Of a DNA stretch of 64,000 nt, positions 18,718-30,271 are shown in pieces. The notes below the pieces were generated by a model. That model was given only the letters and a program-made list of their open reading frames with translations, ran no database searches and was not told where the DNA came from. Origin of the DNA: Streptomyces californicus (GTDB lineage: Bacteria; Actinomycetota; Actinomycetes; Streptomycetales; Streptomycetaceae); contig NZ_JNZZ01000007.1 of NCBI RefSeq assembly GCF_000717645.1, positions 124,001-188,000 of the forward strand. The letters run 5' to 3'. A program made the translations under genes and the position numbers. How positions within the stretch are numbered: the first letter of the stretch is position 1; every line of letters starts with the position of its first letter.

Positions 18718-19199
18718 CGAGCGACATGACGCCGATGCGCCGGGGCCGACGGCTCGCCGTCGACGTCGGGGACGCCCGGATCGGGGTCGCCTCGTGCGAC
18801 CCCGACGGGATCCTGGCCACGCCGGTGGAGACCGTGCCGGGACGTGACGTCCCGGCCGCCCACCGGCGGCTGCGCGCACTCGTCGAGGAGTACGAGCCGA
18901 TCGAGGTCGTCCTCGGCCTGCCGCGCTCCCTCGGCGGCGGCGAGGGCCCGGCGGCCGCCAAGGTCCGGGCCTTCGCCCAGGAGTTCGCCCGCGCGATCGC
19001 ACCCGTTCCGGTGCGGTTGGTGGACGAGAGGATGACCACAGTGACGGCCGCCCAGGGCATGCGCGCCTCGGGCGTGAAGTCCAAGAAGGGCCGGTCTGTC
19101 ATCGACCAGGCTGCCGCTGTGGTGATCCTCCAGAACGCTCTGGAGTCCGAACGGGCGTCAGGCACCCCCCCCGGCGAGAGCGTCGAAGTGGTTGTCTGA
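18714..19199 (+). CDS. ruvX: Holliday junction resolvase-like YqgF/RuvX
   Basis: An RNase H-fold nuclease family (YqgF/RuvX) thought to process 16S rRNA 5' ends or DNA junctions. 161 residues. The first strand [13 protein letters not shown] carries the conserved catalytic Asp, and the VDER segment ([12 protein letters not shown]) and the C-terminal [10 protein letters not shown] give further acidic residues of the family. The GTG at 18714 overlaps the alaS stop (GTGA); ATG 18726 or 18735 are alternative starts, as the conserved part begins at about residue 12. It is the last gene of the alaS group, with mltG 101 bases on. Confidence 0.88.
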   Translation: MTSDMTPMRRGRRLAVDVGDARIGVASCDPDGILATPVETVPGRDVPAAHRRLRALVEEYEPIEVVLGLPRSLGGGEGPAAAKVRAFAQEFARAIAPVPVRLVDERMTTVTAAQGMRASGVKSKKGRSVIDQAAAVVILQNALESERASGTPPGESVEVVV

Positions 19200-19300
19200 T
19201 CGCGATACGGTAACGTTCCGCGCGATGCGGCGGTGTTCGAACAAATCACCGCTCAGCCAAGCGAAGAGACGGAACATCGTCTCGCGGCTCTAGGGGATCG

Positions 19301-21100
19301 ATGACTGAGTATGGCCGGGGCTCCGGCTCCGAACCGTGGCATCCCGAGGACCCCTTGTACGGGGACCAGGGATGGGAAGGCCGGCAGGCCGCCCACGGCC
19401 AGGGCCAGTACGGCGACCAGCAGCAGCCCTATCCGCAGGACCCGTACGCCCAGCAGTACCAGGACCAGCAGTACCAGCACCCGCAGTACGCGCCCCAGGA
19501 GCACCAGCAGCAGTACGCGCAGCAGTCCTACGACCAGCAGTCGTACGGCGTGCAGCACCAGAACCAGCAGTACGGGCAGCAGCCGCAGCAACAGCAGTAC
19601 GGAACGCCCCAGCACGACCCGTATGCCCAGCAGCCGGGGCCCCAGCCGCAGTACGACGGCGGCTGGGACCCCGGACCGCAGGTGGGTGTGGCGTACGGGG
19701 CCGAGCCCCACGACCCGTACGCCCAGCAGCCCGGCGGCCACGAGGCGGCGCACGACTACTACGGCACGCCCGAGGCGTACCCCCCGCCGCAGCCCCCGGG
19801 CCGCCGCGCGGCCGAGCCCGAGCAGCGGCCGGAGCCGGAACAGCAGCCGTCCACCGACTGGGACCCGGACCAGCCGCAGGAGGAGACGCACCCCTTCTTC
19901 ACCGGCGCCGACGAACCGGCCGGCCGGGAGCCGCGCGACGACGACGATGACCCCGACGACGACGGATCGCGCTCCTCGCGCCGCGACCGCGGCGGCAACG
20001 AGCGCCGGGGCGGCAAGGGCAAGAAGAAGAACCGCAGCGGCTGCGCCTGCCTGGTCGTCTCCGTCGTCCTGGTGGGCGGCCTCGGCGGCGTGGCGTACGT
20101 GGGCTACAGCTTCTGGCAGAAGCAGTTCGGCGCCCCGGCCGACTACGCGGGATCGGGCACCGGCGAACAGGTCGAAGTCGAGATCCCCGAAGGAGCTTTC
20201 GGGTACGACATCGCCAACATCCTGCGCAAGAAGGGCGTCATCAAGTCCTCGGACGCGTTCGTCGCGGCACAGAACGACAACCCGAAGGGCAAGTCGCTCC
20301 AGGCCGGGGTCTACCTCCTGAAGAAGGAGATGTCGGCGGCCAGCGCGATCACGCTCATGCTCGACCCGAAGAGCCAGAACGCGTTCGTGATCCCCGAGGG
20401 GACCCGTAACGCGAAGATCTACGAGCAGATCGACGCGCGGCTGAAGCTGGAGAAGGGCACCACGGCGAAGATCGCCAAGACCAAGGCGGAGTCCCTGGGC
20501 CTGCCCGACTGGGCCGACGACAACCCGGACATCAAGGACCCGCTGGAGGGCTTCCTCTACCCGGCGGCTTATCCGGTCGCCAAGGGGTCCAAGCCCGAGG
20601 ACGCGCTGAAGCGCATGGTCACCCGGGCGAACAAGGAGTACGACAAGCTCGACCTGGAAGCCGTCGCCAAGAAGCACGATCTCGACGGGCCGTGGCAGGT
20701 CATCACGGTGGCGAGCCTGGTCCAGGTGGAGGGCAAGACCCACGACGACTTCCGGAAGATGGCCGAGGTGGTCTACAACCGCCTCAAGCCCACCAACACG
20801 GAGACCAACCAGCTCCTCCAGTTCGACTCCGCGTTCAACTATCTCAAGAAGCAGAGCAACATCAAGATCGGCGAGTCCGAGATCCTCAGCAACAAGGACC
20901 CGTACAACACCTACACGCAGAAGGGCCTCACACCGGGGCCCATCAGCAACCCCGGCGCCGACGCGCTGGGCGCCGCCCTCAACCCCACCACCGAGGGCTG
21001 GCTGTACTTCGTCGCGACGGACGGTCAGCACAAGACCGAGTTCGCCAAGACCTACGACGAGCACCTCAAGCTCAAGGAAAAGTTCGATGCCCTCGGTTGA
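19301..21100 (+). CDS. mltG: Endolytic murein transglycosylase MltG with Gln/Tyr-rich N-terminus
   Basis: Cleaves nascent peptidoglycan glycan strands at the membrane outer face, ending chain growth. 599 residues, much longer than most MltG proteins (about 340) because of a 240-residue cytoplasmic extension: residues 25-150 are dominated by Gln, Tyr, Pro and His (repeats such as QQYQDQQYQHPQYAPQ), followed by an acidic Asp/Glu stretch and a basic Lys/Arg stretch. A single membrane helix follows (about 245-268), then a LysM-like subdomain and the YceG catalytic domain. Glu477 in SLVQVEGKT is the conserved family glutamate; the first residue of the usual E-x-E is Gln. The aroE start lies inside its last codons. 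Confidence 0.9.
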   Translation: MTEYGRGSGSEPWHPEDPLYGDQGWEGRQAAHGQGQYGDQQQPYPQDPYAQQYQDQQYQHPQYAPQEHQQQYAQQSYDQQSYGVQHQNQQYGQQPQQQQYGTPQHDPYAQQPGPQPQYDGGWDPGPQVGVAYGAEPHDPYAQQPGGHEAAHDYYGTPEAYPPPQPPGRRAAEPEQRPEPEQQPSTDWDPDQPQEETHPFFTGADEPAGREPRDDDDDPDDDGSRSSRRDRGGNERRGGKGKKKNRSGCACLVVSVVLVGGLGGVAYVGYSFWQKQFGAPADYAGSGTGEQVEVEIPEGAFGYDIANILRKKGVIKSSDAFVAAQNDNPKGKSLQAGVYLLKKEMSAASAITLMLDPKSQNAFVIPEGTRNAKIYEQIDARLKLEKGTTAKIAKTKAESLGLPDWADDNPDIKDPLEGFLYPAAYPVAKGSKPEDALKRMVTRANKEYDKLDLEAVAKKHDLDGPWQVITVASLVQVEGKTHDDFRKMAEVVYNRLKPTNTETNQLLQFDSAFNYLKKQSNIKIGESEILSNKDPYNTYTQKGLTPGPISNPGADALGAALNPTTEGWLYFVATDGQHKTEFAKTYDEHLKLKEKFDALG

Positions 21101-21920
21101 GGCCCGCCGGGCCGCCGTCCTCGGCTCGCCCATCGCCCACTCCCTCTCCCCGGTCCTGCACCGCGCCGCCTACGCCGAACTCGGCCTGGAGTACTGGTCC
21201 TACGACCGGTTCGAGGTCGACGAGGCGGCGCTGCCCGGGTTCGTCGACGGGCTGGACGCCTCCTGGGCGGGGCTGTCCCTGACCATGCCGCTCAAGCGGG
21301 CGGTCATCCCGCTGCTCGACGAGATCAGCGCGACGGCCGCCTCCGTGGAGGCCGTCAACACGGTCGTGTTCACCGAGGACGGGGGCCGGGTCGGCGACAA
21401 CACCGACATCCCCGGCATGATCGCCGCGCTGCGGGAGCGCGGCGTCGACAAGGTGGAGTCCGCCGCCGTCCTCGGCGCCGGAGCCACCGCGTCCTCCGCC
21501 CTGGCCGCGCTCGCCGCGGTCTGCGCGGGTCCGGTCACGGCGTACGTACGCAGCCCCGAGCGCGCCGCCGAGATGCGGGGCTGGGGCGAGCGGCTCGGGG
21601 TCGACGTCGTGACCGCCGACTGGGCGGACGGCGCCGAGGCGCTCGGCGCGCCGCTGGTCATCGCCACCACCCCGGCCGGCGCCACCGACGCCTTCACCGG
21701 CTCGGTCCCCGAGGCCCCGGGGATCCTCTTCGACGTGCTGTACGAGCCCTGGCCCACCGAGCTCGCGGCCGCCTGGTCCGCGCGCGGCGGAGCCGTGGTC
21801 GGCGGACTCGACCTCCTCGTGCACCAGGCCCTGCTCCAGGTCGAGCAGATGACGGGCCGGACCCCGGCGCCGCTGTCCGCCGTGCGGCACGCCGGGGAAG
21901 CGGCGCTCGCGGCCCGCTGA
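21087..21920 (+). CDS. aroE: Shikimate dehydrogenase
   Basis: Reduces 3-dehydroshikimate to shikimate with NADPH. 277 residues. The substrate site is clear: SLSPVLHRAAY near the N-terminus, catalytic Lys70 in TMPLKR and Asp107 in GDNTDIPG. The nucleotide-binding loop is VLGAGATASSAL, close to the family's GAGGAA pattern. ATG 21087 overlaps the end of mltG by 14 bases, implying coupled translation; in Streptomyces mltG-aroE is a conserved pair. aroC follows 144 bases downstream. Confidence 0.94.
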   Translation: MPSVEARRAAVLGSPIAHSLSPVLHRAAYAELGLEYWSYDRFEVDEAALPGFVDGLDASWAGLSLTMPLKRAVIPLLDEISATAASVEAVNTVVFTEDGGRVGDNTDIPGMIAALRERGVDKVESAAVLGAGATASSALAALAAVCAGPVTAYVRSPERAAEMRGWGERLGVDVVTADWADGAEALGAPLVIATTPAGATDAFTGSVPEAPGILFDVLYEPWPTELAAAWSARGGAVVGGLDLLVHQALLQVEQMTGRTPAPLSAVRHAGEAALAAR

Positions 21921-22064
21921 CGGGTCCGCCCACCGGACCGCCCGTCCGTCTGCTGGACCGGCGGCCGGACCGCCCCCCGGATCGTGGGAGGATCGGGGGC
22001 GGCGGGCCAGGGCCGCGCACCCGGTGGCGCCGTTGGATGCAGGGCGCGAGCAAGAGGAGCACCG

Positions 22065-25320
<3,256 letters not shown>

Positions 25321-25340
25321 CGGACCGGCACCCGGACGGC

Positions 25341-25371
25341 GCCCGCCGGCCTTTTCCCCGGGCCGGCGGGC
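25341..25371 (+). terminator. Hairpin terminator after aroQ
   Basis: A perfect 11-bp GC stem (25341-25351 and 25361-25371) with the loop TTTTCCCCG, 20 bases after the aroQ stop. Confidence 0.8.
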
Positions 25372-25471
25372 ACGTCGCGGCCTCCCGGCCCGTTCACTCC
25401 GGGGAGGCCCGGGAGGGTACGGTAGCCCTCCCATCAGCGTCAGTCGCGGTTACGAGACGGAGTGGCACCGG

Positions 25472-26362
25472 ATGCAGCACGCAGTGGGGGCCCCGCTGCC
25501 GCCGCCCCACGGACCCGGCATCGGGCACGTCGGACGGCCGTACCAGGCCCAGCACCCCGGCCACCCCGGGCCGCCCCCGATACCCCCGCCGCCCCCGGCC
25601 CCGCAGCCCCCGGCACACGGCCAGGCGCCGCCGCCGGGCCAGGCCCCGCAGCCCCCGGCGCCCGGACAGGTCCCCGCACCGGGCTGGAGCGGCACCGGCC
25701 CCACACCCCCCGCCGGCGAGGCGACCGGCCGCACCGGGCACGTCCAGCTCCCGCCCGGCGGCCCCGTCCCGCTGCCCGCACCGCCCGCCGAGGCCGGCAC
25801 CGGCGGCGCGACGCTCGCCGTCCTGCTCATCGGCCCGGCCGGAGCCGGCAAGACCACCGTCGCCAAGCTCTGGGCGGCCCGCCGCCGGGTGCCCACGGCC
25901 CACGTCTCGCTCGACGACGTACGCGAATGGGTCCGCTCCGGCTTCGCCGACCCGCAGGCCGGCTGGAACGACCACTCCGAGGCCCAGTACCGGCTGGCCC
26001 GCCGCACCTGCGGCTTCGCCGCCCGCAACTTCCTCGCCAACGGCATCTCCTGCATCCTCGACGACGCCGTCTTCCCCGACCGCCCGGTCGTCGGCCTCGG
26101 CGGCTGGAAGCGCCACGTGGGCCCCGGCCTGCTGCCCGTGGTCCTGCTGCCCGGCCTGGAGGTCGTCCTGGAGCGCAACGCGGAGCGCAGCGGCAACCGC
26201 CGGCTCTCCGACGAGGAGGTCGCCCGCATCCACGGCCGGATGGCCGGCTGGTACGGCTCCGGGCTCCCGATCATCGACAACTCCACGTACGACGTCGAGA
26301 CCACCGCCCGCGTCCTGGACGACGTGCTGGCCCGGTCCATCGCGAGCCCGCCCGCCTGGTAG
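25472..26362 (+). CDS. P-loop kinase-like protein with proline-rich N-terminus
   Basis: A 296-residue soluble protein. Residues 1-105 are a Pro/Gly/Ala/His/Gln-rich low-complexity region (runs such as PPPIPPPPPAPQPPAHGQ). Residues about 113-290 are an AAA_33-type P-loop kinase or phosphotransferase fold: Walker A GPAGAGKTT (121-129), an acidic SLDDVREW strand end, a second ILDDAVFPDRP segment and the Arg-containing lid region (LERNAERSGNRRLSDEEV). Small-molecule or polynucleotide kinases share this layout, but the substrate is unknown. ATG 25472 has CGGAG upstream. It lies between aroQ and the M24 gene, in the Streptomyces core. Confidence 0.75.
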   Translation: MQHAVGAPLPPPHGPGIGHVGRPYQAQHPGHPGPPPIPPPPPAPQPPAHGQAPPPGQAPQPPAPGQVPAPGWSGTGPTPPAGEATGRTGHVQLPPGGPVPLPAPPAEAGTGGATLAVLLIGPAGAGKTTVAKLWAARRRVPTAHVSLDDVREWVRSGFADPQAGWNDHSEAQYRLARRTCGFAARNFLANGISCILDDAVFPDRPVVGLGGWKRHVGPGLLPVVLLPGLEVVLERNAERSGNRRLSDEEVARIHGRMAGWYGSGLPIIDNSTYDVETTARVLDDVLARSIASPPAW

Positions 26363-26537
26363 CCGTCCGGAGCCCCCGTGCGGCCCGCCGGGTCCTCGGG
26401 GCGCGCCCGTCCCGCCCACCGGCCGCCCGACGCCCTTCCCCGCCCCCTCTCCGTCGTCCTTCCGGGCCGCCGCGGGCGATGCCCCGGTCGGATGCGCCCG
26501 CCGGGCGGGCCGCCGCCCCCGCTCGTACGCTCGGACC

Positions 26538-27644
26538 ATGTCTGAGGTGCACGCCGTCCGACGCGGGCTGCTCCGGGACCGGTGCGCCGCCGCCGGCGCG
26601 GCGGCCGCCCTGGTCTCCCGCCCCGCCAACGTCCGCTACCTGGCGGGCGGAGCGCCCCCCGGCGCCGTGCTGCTGCTCGGCCCCGGCGAGGACGTCCTGC
26701 TCTGCCCCCGCGCCCCGGTCGGCGAGGCCGCCCACGGGCGGCCCGACGAGGCGCTCAGGGTCGATCTGCTGCCCGGCCCGGACGGGGACCCGGTGGTCGC
26801 CGCCGCGGGGCTCGCCGCGGCCTCCGGAGCGGAGTCGCTGGCCGTCGAGGAGCACGATCTGACCGTGGCCCGGCACCGGGCCATGGCACAGGCGGCCCCG
26901 CGCCTGGCCCTCGCCGACATGGGCGGCACCGTGGAGCAGCTGCGGATCGTCAAGGACGAGGAGGAGATCGGCTGCCTCCGGATCGCCGCCGAGATCACCG
27001 ACCAGGCCCTCGGCGAACTCCTCGAATCGATCCTCGTCGGCCGCACCGAGCGGCACCTCGCCCTCGAACTGGAGCGCCGTCTGGTCGACCACGGCGCGGA
27101 CGGCCCCGCCTTCGCGACCTCCGTGGGCACCGGCCCCAACTCGGGCCAGGGGCGCCACCGGCCCTCGGACCGCAGGGTCGAGGAGGGCGATTTCCTCTCC
27201 GTGCGGCTCGGCGCGAGCTACCGGGGCTACCGCTGCGAGATCGGCCGTACCTTCGTCATCGGCACCGCCCCCGCCGAGTGGCAGATCGAGCTGTACGACC
27301 TCGTTTTCGCCGCTCAGCGGGCGGGCAGGGAGGCGCTCGCGCCGGGCGCCGCCTACCGCGAGGTGGACCGCGCGGCCCGCCAGACGCTGGAGACGGCGGG
27401 GTACGGAGAGGGCCTCCAGCCGAGGACCGGCCACGGGGTGGGGCTCGAAATCGAGGAGGACCCGCAACTGGCACCGACAGCCATGGGTAAACTGGACGCT
27501 TGTGTGCCGGTCACCGTCGAACCGGGGGTCCACCTCCCGGGCCGGGGCGGTGTCCGGATCGATGACACGCTCGTCGTGCGCCCCGAGGCGGACGGCGGAC
27601 CCGAGCTACTCACCATGACGACCAAGGAGCTGCTCGCGCTCTAG
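26538..27644 (+). CDS. M24 (aminopeptidase P-like) fold protein, metal ligands degenerate
   Basis: A 368-residue protein with a creatinase-like N-terminal domain (about 1-130) and a pita-bread C-terminal domain (about 135-368). In active M24 peptidases five residues bind two metal ions: D, D, H, E, E. Here the first Asp is Arg223 (SVRLGA), the second is Glu234 (YRCEIGRTF, with the expected spacing of 11), His299 (GHGVGL) and Glu328 (VEPG) are kept, and the last Glu is Asp342 (VRIDDT). It may therefore be a pseudoenzyme or have changed activity. It is followed 50 bases later by efp, so it could have a role tied to proline-rich nascent chains; that is an inference from position only. Confidence 0.82.
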   Translation: MSEVHAVRRGLLRDRCAAAGAAAALVSRPANVRYLAGGAPPGAVLLLGPGEDVLLCPRAPVGEAAHGRPDEALRVDLLPGPDGDPVVAAAGLAAASGAESLAVEEHDLTVARHRAMAQAAPRLALADMGGTVEQLRIVKDEEEIGCLRIAAEITDQALGELLESILVGRTERHLALELERRLVDHGADGPAFATSVGTGPNSGQGRHRPSDRRVEEGDFLSVRLGASYRGYRCEIGRTFVIGTAPAEWQIELYDLVFAAQRAGREALAPGAAYREVDRAARQTLETAGYGEGLQPRTGHGVGLEIEEDPQLAPTAMGKLDACVPVTVEPGVHLPGRGGVRIDDTLVVRPEADGGPELLTMTTKELLAL

Positions 27645-27694
27645 CGCGGATCCTCGGTCGTTCCACCAGCTTCAGTCCAGGAGATTCCGCAACC

Positions 27695-28261
27695 GTGGCT
27701 TCCACGAACGACCTCAAGAACGGCATGGTGCTCAAGCTCGACGGAGGCCAGCTCTGGTCCGTCGTCGAGTTCCAGCACGTCAAGCCCGGCAAGGGCCCTG
27801 CCTTCGTGCGCACCAAGCTCAAGAACGTGCTCTCCGGGAAGGTCGTCGACAAGACGTTCAACGCCGGCGTCAAGGTCGAGACGGCCACCATCGACCGGCG
27901 CGACATGCAGTTCTCGTACATGGACGGCGAGTACTTCGTCTTCATGGACATGGACACCTACGACCAGCTCATGGTCGAGCGCAAGGCCGTCGGTGACGCC
28001 GCCAACTTCCTCATCGAGGGCTTCACCGCCTCGGTCGCGCAGCACGAGGGCGAGGTGCTCTACGTCGAGCTGCCCGCCGCCGTCGAGCTGACGATCCAGC
28101 ACACCGACCCGGGCGTCCAGGGCGACCGCTCCACCGGCGGCACCAAGCCCGCCACCCTGGAGACCGGTTACGAGATCGGCGTGCCGCTCTTCATCTCCAC
28201 CGGCGAGAAGATCAAGGTCGACACCCGCTCGGGCGACTACCTCGGCCGGGTGAACAGCTAA
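27695..28261 (+). CDS. efp: Elongation factor P
   Basis: Enters the ribosomal E site and relieves stalling at polyproline runs. 188 residues with the three beta-barrel domains of the family. The tip loop reads KPGKGPAF, with PGKGP at residues 31-35 and Lys33 at the tip. PGKGP is the loop of the actinobacterial subfamily reported to work without lysine modification. The C-terminal signature [20 protein letters not shown] is intact. GTG 27695 follows CAGGAGATTC. nusB starts 3 bases after the stop. Confidence 0.97.
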   Translation: MASTNDLKNGMVLKLDGGQLWSVVEFQHVKPGKGPAFVRTKLKNVLSGKVVDKTFNAGVKVETATIDRRDMQFSYMDGEYFVFMDMDTYDQLMVERKAVGDAANFLIEGFTASVAQHEGEVLYVELPAAVELTIQHTDPGVQGDRSTGGTKPATLETGYEIGVPLFISTGEKIKVDTRSGDYLGRVNS

Positions 28262-28263
28262 CC

Positions 28264-28695
28264 GTGGCCGCCCGGAACAAGGCCCGCAAGCGCGCCTTCC
28301 AGATCCTCTTCGAGGCCGACCAGCGCGGCGAGTCCGTGCAGAGCGTCCTCGCGGACTGGGTACGGCTCTCGCGGACCGACGACCGTCAGCCGCCGGTCGG
28401 GGAGTTCACGATGGAGCTCGTCGAGGGGTACGCGCAGTACGCGGACCGGATCGACGACCTCATCGTCACCTACGCCGTGGACTGGGAGATCGACCGCATG
28501 CCGGTCGTCGACCGGAACATCCTCCGGCTCGGTGCGTACGAACTGATCTGGCTGGACGAGACCCCGGACGCCGTGGTGATCGACGAGGCCGTCCAGCTCG
28601 CCAAGGAGTTCTCCACCGATGACTCCCCGTCCTTCGTGAACGGCCTGCTGGCCCGTTTCAAGGACCTCAAGCCGAACCTCCGCCGGGCTCAGTAG
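28264..28695 (+). CDS. nusB: Transcription antitermination factor NusB
   Basis: Joins the NusB-S10 complex that promotes rRNA transcription antitermination. 143 residues, all-helical. The N-terminal ARNKARKRAFQILFEADQRG is the Arg-rich RNA-binding start, and the C-terminal VIDEAVQLAKEFSTDDSPSF carries the family signature followed by NGLLARF. GTG 28264, just after the efp stop, suggests coupled expression. Two strong hairpins follow before the convergent bldD. Confidence 0.95.
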   Translation: MAARNKARKRAFQILFEADQRGESVQSVLADWVRLSRTDDRQPPVGEFTMELVEGYAQYADRIDDLIVTYAVDWEIDRMPVVDRNILRLGAYELIWLDETPDAVVIDEAVQLAKEFSTDDSPSFVNGLLARFKDLKPNLRRAQ

Positions 28696-28725
28696 CCCCG
28701 GCGGCGACGGTCCGGTCGCACGAAC

Positions 28726-28769
28726 GCCCCGAAGGACCCGCGGTCTCCCGATCGCGGGTCCTTCGGGGC
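28726..28769 (+). terminator. Hairpin terminator after nusB
   Basis: A perfect 17-bp stem (28726-28742 and 28753-28769) with a 10-base loop, 30 bases past the nusB stop. Confidence 0.85.
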
Positions 28770-28797
28770 TTCCGGCGGCCGTGCGGGCACGAGAACG

Positions 28798-28833
28798 CCG
28801 TGCGGGCGGGGCCCGAAGGCCCCGCCCGCACGG
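28798..28833 (-). terminator. Hairpin terminator after bldD
   Basis: A perfect 16-bp stem (28798-28813 and 28818-28833) with the tetraloop CGAA, 37 bases past the bldD stop on the minus strand. With the nusB hairpin it insulates the convergent nusB and bldD units. Confidence 0.85.
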
Positions 28834-28870
28834 CGGCACGTTTCTGCGCGGAGGCTTCCGCCCCGCTGGC

Positions 28871-29371
28871 TCAGCTCTCGTCGTGGGAGACCGCGCGGCG
28901 CGCGTCGGCGTCCAGCACGCCCCAGCTGATGAGCTGCTCCGTCAGCACGGACGGCGACTGGTCGTAGATCACGGCGAGGGTGCGCAGGTCGTCCTGGCGG
29001 ATCGAGAGCACCTTGCCGTTGTAGTCACCGCGCTGGCTCTGGATGGTCGCCGCGTAGCGCTGCAGCGGACCGGCCTTCTCCGGCGGGACGTGGGCGAGGC
29101 GCTCCAGGTCGAGGACGAGCTTCGGCGGCGGCTCGGCGGCTCCGCCCGGCGTCGTGCCGGGCAGCAGCTCCTGGACCGGAACCCCGTAGAAATCCGCCAG
29201 CTCGGCGAGGCGCTGCACGGTCACGGCGCGGTCGCCGCGCTCGTACGAACCGACCACCACGGCCTTCCAGCGGCCCTGGGACTTCTCCTCCACGCCGTGG
29301 AGGGAGAGGCCCTGCTGGGTGCGGATGGCACGGAGTTTGGCCCCGAGCTGTTTTGCGTATTCGCTGGACAT
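28871..29371 (-). CDS. bldD: Developmental master repressor BldD
   Basis: A DNA-binding protein that represses sporulation genes during vegetative growth when dimerised by tetrameric cyclic di-GMP. 166 residues. The N-terminal HTH of XRE type spans about 8-68 (LGAKLRAIRTQQGLSLHGVE to VQRLAELADFYG). The C-terminal domain carries the c-di-GMP signature RGD-X8-RQDD, at Arg114-Asp116 and Arg125-Asp128, in the same positions as in S. coelicolor BldD. ATG 29371 starts the gene. Two adjoining BldD-box-like sequences cover its promoter, which fits known autorepression. It diverges from pyrR. Confidence 0.97.
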   Translation of the reverse strand: MSSEYAKQLGAKLRAIRTQQGLSLHGVEEKSQGRWKAVVVGSYERGDRAVTVQRLAELADFYGVPVQELLPGTTPGGAAEPPPKLVLDLERLAHVPPEKAGPLQRYAATIQSQRGDYNGKVLSIRQDDLRTLAVIYDQSPSVLTEQLISWGVLDADARRAVSHDES

Positions 29372-29418
29372 ATGGCTCCCCGGACGCTGGAACAGTGTGC
29401 GGCTCCGCCGCGTGGCTG

Positions 29419-29448
29419 GTAACTCACTGTGAGGTTACGCAGCGTGAC
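29419..29448. promoter_or_regulatory. Two adjoining BldD boxes
   Basis: The BldD consensus nTnACnC(A/T)GnGTnAn is matched exactly by 29434-29448 (GTTACGCAGCGTGAC), and by the directly adjoining 29419-29433 (GTAACTCACTGTGAG) with one mismatch. The pair covers the -10 region and start-site region of the bldD promoter, consistent with autorepression. Confidence 0.8.
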
Positions 29449-29461
29449 TTGGATGCGTCAA
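29432..29461 (-). promoter_or_regulatory. Candidate bldD core promoter
   Basis: Read on the minus strand: -35 TTGACG (29461-29456), 18-base spacer, -10 TAACCT (29437-29432). This fits a HrdB-type promoter; transcription would start near 29425, leaving a leader of about 55 bases before the bldD ATG. The -10 lies in the BldD boxes. Confidence 0.55.
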
Positions 29462-29558
29462 GCCGAATGGTCCGGACCGGCTGCCTCCCGGGGGCGGTGC
29501 CAGGGCCGAACGCAAGCCCTGGTAGCGTGGATGACGCAATTTCGACGTCCTTTAACGA

Positions 29559-29576
29559 TCCGTCCCGTGAGGCGGA
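29559..29576 (+). promoter_or_regulatory. PyrR-binding RNA stem-loop in the pyr leader
   Basis: The leader reads UCCG-UCCCGUGAGG-CGGA: a 4-bp stem closing a loop that matches the Bacillus/Mycobacterium PyrR-binding loop consensus ARUCCNGNGAGGYU at its core (UCCNGNGAGG). The A:U pair of the consensus is replaced by a compensating C:G pair. It lies directly before the ribosome site AGAAGGAGG of pyrR, so UMP-bound PyrR could block translation of its own operon. Confidence 0.65.
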
Positions 29577-29594
29577 GAAGGAGGTCCGTTACCC

Positions 29595-30179
29595 ATGGAC
29601 GCACAGCACGACGACACCGGCAACGCGGCGCGCCCCGTTCTCGAGGCCCCCGACATCGCCCGTGTTCTGACCCGTATCGCCCACGAGATCGTCGAACGCG
29701 CCAAGGGCGCCGACGACGTGGTGCTCCTCGGCATCCCGACGCGGGGCGTCTTCCTCGCCCGCCGGCTGGCCGACAAGCTCGAACAGATCACCGGCCGGAA
29801 GACCCCGGTCGGATCGCTCGACATCACCATGTACCGCGACGATCTCCGGCTCCGCCCGGCGCGCGCCCTGGCCCGCACCGAGATCCCCGGCGAGGGGATC
29901 GAGGGCAGCCTGGTCGTCCTCGTCGACGACGTGCTCTTCTCCGGCCGCACGATCCGCGCCGCCCTCGACGCCCTCGGCGACATCGGCCGCCCCCGCGCGG
30001 TGCAGCTCGCGGTCCTCGTCGACCGCGGCCACCGGGAACTCCCGATCCGCGCCGACTACGTCGGCAAGAACCTCCCCACGTCGCTGCGGGAGACGGTCAA
30101 GGTGCAGCTCGCCGAGGAGGACGGCCGTGACGCCGTCCTGCTCGGCGTCAAGCAGGCCGCCCCCGCGGACCCGCGGTAG
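29595..30179 (+). CDS. pyrR: Bifunctional pyr operon regulator / uracil phosphoribosyltransferase
   Basis: Binds pyr mRNA in response to UMP/UTP and PRPP, and can convert uracil plus PRPP to UMP. 194 residues. The PRPP-binding motif [13 protein letters not shown] is at 107-119, and the dimer and RNA-contact region [20 protein letters not shown] at 71-90 is well conserved. It is the first gene of the pyrimidine operon; ATG 29595 follows GGAGG by 8 bases. An RNA element for its own product sits in the leader. Confidence 0.95.
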   Translation: MDAQHDDTGNAARPVLEAPDIARVLTRIAHEIVERAKGADDVVLLGIPTRGVFLARRLADKLEQITGRKTPVGSLDITMYRDDLRLRPARALARTEIPGEGIEGSLVVLVDDVLFSGRTIRAALDALGDIGRPRAVQLAVLVDRGHRELPIRADYVGKNLPTSLRETVKVQLAEEDGRDAVLLGVKQAAPADPR

Positions 30180-30271
30180 CCCGAACCCTCCCGTACGCCC
30201 GTGAGGGCCGTACGGCGGCTCCCGCGCGCCCGCATGCCTGAAACTCCCTCCAGCCACCCGGAGAACCCCAG

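Noticed and set aside
16000..19002. A 1000-codon antisense frame opposite alaS
   Set aside because: AlaS is complete on the plus strand; the antisense product is repetitive Gly/Asp/Ala/Leu typical of GC-rich antisense frames.
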